A stretch of DNA of 64,000 bases. Origin: Nonomuraea turcica (GTDB taxonomy: Bacteria > Actinomycetota > Actinomycetes > Streptosporangiales > Streptosporangiaceae). Below are positions 58,258 through 64,000 of this stretch, one piece after another. Made by a program: the position numbers and the translations under genes. Where the stretch lies: contig NZ_JAUZQF010000004.1 in NCBI RefSeq assembly GCF_030718205.1, positions 124,001 through 188,000 of the forward strand. Direction: 5' to 3'. Numbering within the stretch: position 1 is the stretch's first letter; each line of letters begins with the position of its first letter. The notes beneath the pieces are model-generated. The model was not told where the DNA came from. It did not search any database and worked only from the letters and a program-made list of their open reading frames with translations.

Positions 58258-59271
58258 GGCCAGCGCCTCACGGTGGTCGCCGGGCGTGCCCAGTGCAATC
58301 TCGGTGGCCTTGGCGCGCTTGAGATAGAGATGGACGGGGTGCTCCCACGTCATCCCGATCCCGCCGTACAACTGCAGGGCCTCCTCGGCGGCGTGTACGG
58401 CCACGGCGGCGTTCCATGACTGGGCCACGGCCACGGAGAGCGGCGAGGGGTCGGCGACCGCGTTCCTGGCGGCGGCCCTGGCCCTGACCACGTCCAGCCA
58501 CAGGTCGGCCAGCCGATGCTTGATCGCCTGGAAGGAGCCGACGGGACGGGCGAACTGGTGGCGCTCCTTGACGTAGGCGAGCGTCGACTCGAGGCACCAC
58601 TCGGCCACCCCGAGCTGTTCGGAGGCCAGCAGCGCCGCGCCGGAGCGCAGCACCGCGGCCAGGTCGCAGGCCCCGACGCGGCGGGCCCGCGCCCGCTCGA
58701 ACGTGACGGTGGCCACCGGCCTGGTCAGGTCGAGCGACGGCACGAGCTCCACGACCGCCCCTTCGACGGTGTACAGGTCGCCGTCCACCGGCACGAGCAG
58801 CACGTCGGCCACGTCCGCCCCGACCACGCCGGTGACTGTGCCCGACAACCGCCCGTCCTCGATCCGCACCGACGAGCCACGCAGCGGCCGGTACGGCGAG
58901 GCCGCGAACGGCACCGCCAGCGCGGCCGTCGTCCGGCCCTCGGCCAGCTCCCCGAGCAGGGCGTCCCCGGTCGGCAGCAGCGCCTGGGTGGCCAGCACCG
59001 AGCTGGTGAAGAACGGCACCGGCGCCACCGCCCGGCCCAGCTCCTCCAGCACGACGGCCACCTCGCTGGCCGACGCGCCGGCGCCGCCGAGCTCTTCGGG
59101 GATCAGCAGCCCGGCCACGCCGATCTCGCCGGCCAGCGTCTTCCACAGGTCCAGGTCATACGGGTCGGACTCGATCCGCTTCAGCACCGCGGCGGGCGGG
59201 CACCGGTCGGCGAGCAGTCCGCGCACGGCCGCCCGCAGCTCCTCCTCGACCTCGGAGTAAAGGAGTGTCAT
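58228..59271 (-). CDS. Acyl-CoA dehydrogenase, small subunit-like
   Basis: 347 residues, shorter than typical members. N-terminal helical domain (GLLIPEELGGAGASASEVAV), beta domain, and C-terminal FAD domain with HQFARPVGSFQAIKHRLADL and LYGGIGMTWEHPVHLYLKRA. No Glu at the usual catalytic position was identified with confidence; paired short/long dehydrogenases often form alpha2-beta2 enzymes for bulky acyl chains. ATG 59271 overlaps the previous gene by 4 bp. Confidence 0.88.
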   Translation of the reverse strand: MTLLYSEVEEELRAAVRGLLADRCPPAAVLKRIESDPYDLDLWKTLAGEIGVAGLLIPEELGGAGASASEVAVVLEELGRAVAPVPFFTSSVLATQALLPTGDALLGELAEGRTTAALAVPFAASPYRPLRGSSVRIEDGRLSGTVTGVVGADVADVLLVPVDGDLYTVEGAVVELVPSLDLTRPVATVTFERARARRVGACDLAAVLRSGAALLASEQLGVAEWCLESTLAYVKERHQFARPVGSFQAIKHRLADLWLDVVRARAAARNAVADPSPLSVAVAQSWNAAVAVHAAEEALQLYGGIGMTWEHPVHLYLKRAKATEIALGTPGDHREALASLAGVPGPE

Positions 59272-60431
59272 CGCGGCAGGTCCTTCCAGGGCACGTCCTT
59301 GTCGACGCGGGGTTCCGAGGGCAGGCCGAGCACCCGCTCGGCGATGATGTTGCGCAGGATCTCGGACGTGCCGCCCTCGATCGAGTTGCCCTTGGCCCGC
59401 AGGTAGCGGTATCCGGGGCCGCGGCCGTAGAAGTCGACGTCCTCCGAGCGGCGGAACGCCCAGTCGTCGTAGCCCAGGTCGCGCTGGAACTCGACCTCGA
59501 ACCCGGACAGCGCCTGGTTGAGCTTGGCGAACGACAACTTCATGCCCGACCCCTCGGGCCCGGGGTGGCCGGCGGCGAGCTGCTCGCGCAGCCGCGTCCC
59601 CGACAGGCGGGTGACCTCGGCCTCCACCCAGAGCGCCAGCAACCGCTGGTGCAGGTCGTGCGTACGCAGCTCGGAGTGCGCGTGCCAGGCGTCGAGCACG
59701 GGCCCGACCATGCCGCCGCCGCGCCGCACGGGCGCGCCGCCGATGGCCACCCGCTCGTTCATGAGCGTGGTCTGCGCCACCCGCCAGCCGTCGCCGACCT
59801 CGCCGAGCCGCAGGTCGTCGGGCAGCCGCACGCCGGTGAGAAACACCTCGTTGAACTCGGCCTCGCCGGTGATCTGCCGCAGCGGCCGCACCTCGACGCC
59901 GGGCGCGTGCATGTCGCAGACGAAGTACGTCATCCCGCGGTGTTTCGGCACGTCAGGGTCGGTACGGGTGACGAGGATGCCCCACCGCGCATGATGGGCG
60001 CCGGACGTCCACACCTTCTGGCCGTCCACGACCCATTCGTCCCCGTCCCTGACCGCCCTGGTCGCGAGCGTGGCCAGGTCCGACCCGGCGCCCGGCTCGC
60101 TGAAGAGCTGGCACCAGATCTCCTCCCCCGTCCACAGCGGGCGCAGGAAGCGGCGCTTCTGCTCCTCCGTGCCGAACGCCAGGATCGTCGGCGCCGCCAT
60201 GCCGAGCCCGATGCCCTGGACACCGGTGTTGATCTGCGGCGTGCCGGCCAACTCCCGCTCCACGACCTGCTGCAGCTCCCTGGCCACCCCCAGCCCGCCG
60301 AGCCCTTCGGGGAACCACACCCAGGCGAGCCCGGCGTCGAACCTCGCCCGCAGGAACGCCGGCCGGTCCCCGCCGGGGTCGTGCTCGCCGAGGAACGCCG
60401 CGACCCGCTCCTTGATCTCCGCCTCGTTCAC
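59268..60431 (-). CDS. Acyl-CoA dehydrogenase, large subunit-like
   Basis: 387 residues. [40 protein letters not shown] (FAD/substrate loop), [20 protein letters not shown], and the C-terminal [20 protein letters not shown] loop. GTG 60431 overlaps the TGA of the upstream dehydrogenase (GTGA); a two-codon longer GTG exists. Probably assembles with the 347-residue partner encoded downstream. Confidence 0.92.
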   Translation of the reverse strand: MNEAEIKERVAAFLGEHDPGGDRPAFLRARFDAGLAWVWFPEGLGGLGVARELQQVVERELAGTPQINTGVQGIGLGMAAPTILAFGTEEQKRRFLRPLWTGEEIWCQLFSEPGAGSDLATLATRAVRDGDEWVVDGQKVWTSGAHHARWGILVTRTDPDVPKHRGMTYFVCDMHAPGVEVRPLRQITGEAEFNEVFLTGVRLPDDLRLGEVGDGWRVAQTTLMNERVAIGGAPVRRGGGMVGPVLDAWHAHSELRTHDLHQRLLALWVEAEVTRLSGTRLREQLAAGHPGPEGSGMKLSFAKLNQALSGFEVEFQRDLGYDDWAFRRSEDVDFYGRGPGYRYLRAKGNSIEGGTSEILRNIIAERVLGLPSEPRVDKDVPWKDLPR

Positions 60432-61630
60432 ATCCACCTCTTAAGCTCGCGATAGGCCAGCGACCGCTTGTGCACCTCGTCGGGGCCGTCCGCCAGGCGC
60501 AGCGAGCGGGCGCCCGCCCACAGCGCGGCCAGCGGAAAGTCCTGCGAGACGCCGCCCGCGCCGTGCACCTGCACGGCTTTGTCGAGGATCCACTCCACGG
60601 TGATCGGGGTGGAGATCTTGATGGCCTGGATCTCGGTGTGGGCGCCCTGGTTGCCCACCGTGTCCATGAGCCAGGCGGTCTTGAGCACGAGCAGGCGCAG
60701 CTGCTCGATCTTGATGCGGGACTCGGCGATCCAGTCCTGGACGACGCCCTGCTGCGCGACGGGCTTGCCGAACGTGGTCCTGGCCAGCGCCCGCTTGCAC
60801 ATGAGCTCGACCGCCCGCTCGGCCATGCCGATCAGGCGCATGCAGTGGTGAATGCGGCCGGGGCCGAGCCTGGCCTGGGCGATGGCGAAGCCGCCGCCTT
60901 CCTCGCCGATCAGGTTTTCGGCCGGGACACGGACGTCCTGGAACTCGATCTCGGCGTGGCCGCCGTGGTCGGCGTCGGTATAGCCGAACACGTGCATGCC
61001 GCGCTTGATGTGCAGGCCGGGCGTGTCGCGAGGCACCAGGATCATGCTCTGCTGGCGGTGCGTGGGCGCGTCGGGATTGGTCTTGCCCATGACGATGAAG
61101 ATCTTGCAGTTGGGGTTCATCGCGCCCGAGATGAACCACTTACGGCCGTTGATGACGTACTCGTCGCCGTCGCGCACGATCGAGGTGGCGATGTTGGTGG
61201 CGTCGGAGGAGGCCACGTCGGGCTCGGTCATCGCGAACGCGGAGCGGATCTCGCCGTCGAGCAGCGGCTGCAGCCATTCCTTGCGCTGCCACTCGCTGCC
61301 GAACATCGACAGCACTTCCATGTTGCCGGTGTCGGGCGCGGCGCAGTTGGTGGCGGTGGGCGCGATGGCGGGACTCCGGCCCATGATCTCGGCGAGGGGC
61401 GCGTATTGGAGGTTCGTCAGCCCGGCGCCATGCTCGCCCGGCAGGAACAGGTTCCACAGGCCGCGCTTCCTGGCCTCGTCCTTCAGGTCGGACATCAGCG
61501 GCGGCGTGCTCCAGCCGCTGGTCGCCGCCTGCTCCCCGAAGGCAGGCTCGGCGGGGTAGACGCACTCGTCCATGAAGCGCAGCAGACGCTCGCGCAGGTC
61601 CTCGGTGACTTTGTCAAAGGCGAAGTCCAT
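60428..61630 (-). CDS. Acyl-CoA dehydrogenase
   Basis: 400 residues. [40 protein letters not shown], a long C-terminal domain and [20 protein letters not shown]. It resembles the FadE-type enzymes of about 400 residues used in fatty- or side-chain oxidation. First gene of the three-gene operon; the operator at 61642-61655 lies 11 bp upstream of ATG 61630. Confidence 0.92.
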   Translation of the reverse strand: MDFAFDKVTEDLRERLLRFMDECVYPAEPAFGEQAATSGWSTPPLMSDLKDEARKRGLWNLFLPGEHGAGLTNLQYAPLAEIMGRSPAIAPTATNCAAPDTGNMEVLSMFGSEWQRKEWLQPLLDGEIRSAFAMTEPDVASSDATNIATSIVRDGDEYVINGRKWFISGAMNPNCKIFIVMGKTNPDAPTHRQQSMILVPRDTPGLHIKRGMHVFGYTDADHGGHAEIEFQDVRVPAENLIGEEGGGFAIAQARLGPGRIHHCMRLIGMAERAVELMCKRALARTTFGKPVAQQGVVQDWIAESRIKIEQLRLLVLKTAWLMDTVGNQGAHTEIQAIKISTPITVEWILDKAVQVHGAGGVSQDFPLAALWAGARSLRLADGPDEVHKRSLAYRELKRWM

Positions 61631-61641
61631 GACGTGAGCCT

Positions 61642-61655
61642 ACCGACCGGCCGGT
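61642..61655. promoter_or_regulatory. TetR operator before the acyl-CoA dehydrogenase operon
   Basis: ACCGAC-CG-GCCGGT; differs from the site before the TetR gene at 57658 only in the centre and one arm base. It overlaps the promoter region between the dehydrogenase operon and the divergent GNAT gene. Confidence 0.7.
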
Positions 61656-61736
61656 ATGCGTGTCGACAGGTGGTCTCCCGCAAAAACCGCCATGTGGCCA
61701 TAATCCTGACATTCGGCTCCCCTTAGGGTTGCCGCC

Positions 61737-62315
61737 ATGACCACGAAGTTGCCTGTCCCTGTGGTGCTCGAGAACGACGTCGTCCGGCTCGAGCCACTCG
61801 CCCTCCACCACGTGCCCGACCTGTTCGCCGCCGGAGGCGGGGACGAGGAGGTGTGGCGCTGGCTGCCCGTCGCCACCCCGCGGTCGGAGGAGGAACTGGG
61901 GAAGGTCGCGCTGGGGCTGATCCACGACGACAAGCACATCCCCTTCGCCGTGGTGCTCAAGGAGAGCGGGCGGGCCGTCGGCTGGACCACCTACGCCGAC
62001 GTGCCGGGCTTCGAGGCGAGCGTCGAGATCGGCTGGACCTGGTACGGCCGCGCGGTCTGGCGCACCGCCGTCAACACCGCTTGCAAGCTGCTGCTCATCG
62101 ACCACGCCTTCGAGCTCGGCTACAACCGCGTCCTGCTCAAGACGGACAACCTCAACCTCCGCTCCCAGAACGCCATCAGGCGCATCGGCGGGTTCCATGA
62201 GGGCACCCTGCGACGGCACCGCAAGAGGCCCGACGGCACCTGGCGTGACACGGTCTGTTTCGGCATCCTCGACGAGGAGTGGCCGGAACACCGGGCTCGC
62301 CTGCATCGCGGGTGA
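61737..62315 (+). CDS. GNAT family N-acetyltransferase (RimL-like)
   Basis: 192 residues. ENDVVRLEPLALHHVPDLFA start, VEIGWTWYGRAVWRTAVNTA (acetyl-CoA loop region), HAFELGYNRVLLKTDNLNLR, SQNAIRRIGGFHEGTLRRHR, the RimJ/RimL pattern. Acceptor unknown: protein N-termini, antibiotics or amines are all possible. Monocistronic, converging on the TetR gene. Confidence 0.88.
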   Translation: MTTKLPVPVVLENDVVRLEPLALHHVPDLFAAGGGDEEVWRWLPVATPRSEEELGKVALGLIHDDKHIPFAVVLKESGRAVGWTTYADVPGFEASVEIGWTWYGRAVWRTAVNTACKLLLIDHAFELGYNRVLLKTDNLNLRSQNAIRRIGGFHEGTLRRHRKRPDGTWRDTVCFGILDEEWPEHRARLHRG

Positions 62316-62318
62316 CCG

Positions 62319-62876
62319 TCAGGTGCCGAGCATGCCGGCCAAGAGGTCTCGCATGGCCTCGATGAGCTCGTCCAAGGTGGGCATGGCACCGGCGCCCGCG
62401 ATGGCGTCGAACATGAGGCCTTCGCCGAAGGCCACCAGCTGGCGCGCGTGCCGTACCGGATCGCGTGAGCCCACCGCGGCCAGCAGGGCGACGGCGGGAT
62501 CGCGGAAACGGCGGCCCGCCGCGTCGTAGATCTCGCGCAGCTCGGGCCGCCGCGTCGCCTCCAGCGCCAGCTCGTAACGGGCCAGCGTGCGCCTGCGGTC
62601 CTGGAGCTGGATGTGCAGCGCCTCGCCCATCACCGTGGACAGGTCGGACAGCTCCAGCGCCTCGCTCCGGTACGCCGGCGCGAGCGCCCGCAGCTCCAGC
62701 TCCGTGAGCCGCGACAAGGTCAGCTCCAGCAGGGCGGCGCGGGTGCGGGCCAGGTTGGAGGTGGAACCGGGCGGCAGGCCCGCGGCCTCGTCGACGGCTC
62801 GGTGGGTGAGGCCGCGCATGCCGCGCTCGGCCAGCAACGTGATGGCCGTGTCCGCAACGGTCTCCGAACGCTTCAC
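62319..62876 (-). CDS. TetR family regulator
   Basis: 185 residues from GTG 62876. Helix-turn-helix VADTAITLLAERGMRGLTHR, AVDEAAGLPPGSTSNLARTR; C-terminal ligand domain of roughly 110 residues. Divergent from an FAD monooxygenase gene across an 85-bp region with three copies of an ACTAC-N4-GTAGT operator, so it almost certainly controls that gene and itself. Confidence 0.88.
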   Translation of the reverse strand: MKRSETVADTAITLLAERGMRGLTHRAVDEAAGLPPGSTSNLARTRAALLELTLSRLTELELRALAPAYRSEALELSDLSTVMGEALHIQLQDRRRTLARYELALEATRRPELREIYDAAGRRFRDPAVALLAAVGSRDPVRHARQLVAFGEGLMFDAIAGAGAMPTLDELIEAMRDLLAGMLGT

Positions 62877-62886
62877 GGATCCCGAT

Positions 62887-62944
62887 ACTACAGCGGTAGT
62901 GCACCCGAACTACAGGCGTAGTATGGTGAGACTACAGGCGTAGT
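62887..62944. promoter_or_regulatory. Triple operator array at 22-bp spacing
   Basis: ACTAC-N4-GTAGT at 62887-62900 (spacer AGCG), 62909-62922 and 62931-62944 (spacer AGGC). Starts are exactly 22 bp apart, about two turns of DNA, which puts three repressor dimers on one face. Confidence 0.85.
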
Positions 62945-62961
62945 AGTGAGAGGGTCGTGAG

Positions 62962-64000
62962 ATGCCCAGAGCTGTAGTGATCGGCGGCGGGATCGGCGGG
63001 CTGAGCAGCGGGATCGCGCTGCGGCGCAACGGGTGGGACGTGACCGTGTTGGAGCGAGCCCCCAAGATCGATCCGGTCGGGTCGGGGCTGGCGATCGCGG
63101 CCAACGCCCTCAAGGCGCTCGACACGCTCGACCTGGGGGATCACCTACGCAAGCTGTCCAGGATCCAGGGACAGGTGGGGATTCGCCGGGGCAACGGGCG
63201 GTGGCTGGTGCGGACCACGCCCGATGCGGCGCAGGCCCGCTACGGGGATTCGGTGGTCGTCACGCTGCGGGCCACGCTGATGGAGGTGCTCGCGGACGCG
63301 CTGGGGGCCGATCGGCTGCGGTTGGGGGTCGGCGTGTCCGGTGTGGACGCCGGCGAGGGCATCGTGCGTACCCATGAAGGTGATCTCCGGGCGGATCTGA
63401 TCGTGGCCGCCGACGGCATTCACTCGAAGGTCCGGCAGGCGCTCTTTCCCGAGCATCCCGGGCCGGTGTACTCAGGGGTTTCGGCCTGGCGGGGTCTCAT
63501 CCCTCGGGGTGATCTGGATGTCCAGAGCACCGAGAGCTGGGGTAGGGGGCTCGTGTTCGGGGTCGCACCGCTGGCCGATGACCTGGTGTACGTGTACGCG
63601 ACCGATGTGCTGCCCGCGGGGACCACGTTCGGGGACGAGCGGGAGGAGCTGCTGCGGAGGTTCGGGGACTGGCATGAGCCGATTCCCGCGCTGCTGCGGG
63701 CGGCCGATCCCGGGATGATCAAGCGTAACGACGTCTACTCCTTCGACACGCCGCTGCCTGCCTTCCATCGCGGGAAGGTGGCGCTGGTCGGGGACGCGGC
63801 GCACGCGATGACACCGAACCTGGGGCAGGGGGCCTGCCAGGCGATCGAGGACGCGGTCGTCCTCGCCCACATGGTGGGTGGCGGCGGCCTCAGTGCCTAC
63901 ACCGCCGCCCGGCTGGGGCGGACGTCGAAGGTCGTGCGGCAGTCGAGGCGCATCTGCGGGATGACCAAGATCCGTAACCCCGTGGCCGTCCGGCTGCGCG
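62962..64000 (+). CDS. FAD-dependent monooxygenase (partial, runs past the window)
   Basis: 346 residues seen, no stop before the window end. Rossmann GxGxxG AVVIGGGIGGLSSGIALRRN, the DG motif VAADGIHSKVR, and the GD motif ALVGDAAHAMTPNLGQGACQ, the three signatures of p-hydroxybenzoate-hydroxylase-type flavin monooxygenases. Start ATG 62962 has GAGAG upstream. It hydroxylates an aromatic or xenobiotic substrate using NAD(P)H; probably induced when the divergent TetR releases its three operators. Confidence 0.9.
   Translation, partial: MPRAVVIGGGIGGLSSGIALRRNGWDVTVLERAPKIDPVGSGLAIAANALKALDTLDLGDHLRKLSRIQGQVGIRRGNGRWLVRTTPDAAQARYGDSVVVTLRATLMEVLADALGADRLRLGVGVSGVDAGEGIVRTHEGDLRADLIVAADGIHSKVRQALFPEHPGPVYSGVSAWRGLIPRGDLDVQSTESWGRGLVFGVAPLADDLVYVYATDVLPAGTTFGDEREELLRRFGDWHEPIPALLRAADPGMIKRNDVYSFDTPLPAFHRGKVALVGDAAHAMTPNLGQGACQAIEDAVVLAHMVGGGGLSAYTAARLGRTSKVVRQSRRICGMTKIRNPVAVRLR

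Noticed and set aside
1..64000. CRISPR arrays, rRNA operons, transposase genes
   Set aside because: No regularly spaced direct repeats of CRISPR type, no rRNA-like sequence and no DDE/serine transposase motif were seen.

Overview
The window is about 64 kb of very GC-rich DNA (roughly 70% by eye) with strong G/C third-position bias, many GTG starts, ATGA/GTGA start-stop overlaps and families typical of filamentous Actinomycetota: DUF4032, DUF5302, DUF885, LtrA, LAL-type LuxR regulators, F420-type (LLM) oxidoreductases, eukaryote-like Ser/Thr kinases, and a c-di-AMP riboswitch before an RlpA-like cell-wall protein. The overall style suggests Streptosporangiaceae (Nonomuraea-like), but this is inference. 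It reads as chromosomal: one tRNA, no rRNA, no CRISPR array, no intact insertion sequence or phage module.

Layout. 1-2.9 kb: end of a D-amino-acid deaminase-like gene, an LtrA/SnoaL pair, a lipoprotein-like Cu/Zn superoxide dismutase and a pterin dehydratase. 2.9-9.7 kb: a carbohydrate-type ABC importer without an ATPase gene, next to a GSA-type aminotransferase, a PfkB kinase, a TetR regulator and a class II aldolase; this looks like uptake and breakdown of one unidentified substrate. 9.7-18 kb: DUF885 peptidase, DUF4032 kinase-like protein, an HxlR/NAD(P)-binding pair, a hydrolase under a 33-bp palindrome, the riboswitch-controlled RlpA-like gene, DUF5302, an MreB paralogue, and a TetR gene that abuts a truncated monooxygenase. 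18-24 kb: a MacAB-like efflux operon divergent from an OmpR-type two-component system. 24-28.7 kb: methyltransferase, tandem Ser/Thr kinases with paired sensor domains, a secreted protein and a VOC gene with an internal deletion.

28.7-35 kb holds the most notable locus: herA-sbcD-sbcC-nurA as one tightly coupled operon, the same four partners that archaea use for DNA-end resection (HerA-Mre11-Rad50-NurA). 35-43 kb: ROK regulator with a glycosidase, an NmrA-like reductase, a NarL-type two-component system divergent from an ABC transporter. 43-48.8 kb: unknown proteins, an APH-like kinase, a surface-anchored protein, an EbfC-like protein divergent from two WXG-like genes, and RNase HI. 49-54 kb: a large LAL regulator flanked by a decayed LLM oxidoreductase and a DHFR-like reductase that share an upstream element. 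54.3 kb: tRNA-Lys(CTT). 54.5-64 kb: MoxR/VWA pair, NERD protein, a TetR regulator with three acyl-CoA dehydrogenases sharing its operator, a GNAT acetyltransferase, and a TetR/FAD-monooxygenase pair separated by three operators at exact 22-bp spacing.

Recurring themes are divergent regulator-target pairs with visible palindromes, convergent genes whose stop codons overlap, and at least three damaged metabolic genes (ABM, VOC, LLM). All function calls rest on motif recognition by eye; no database search was run.
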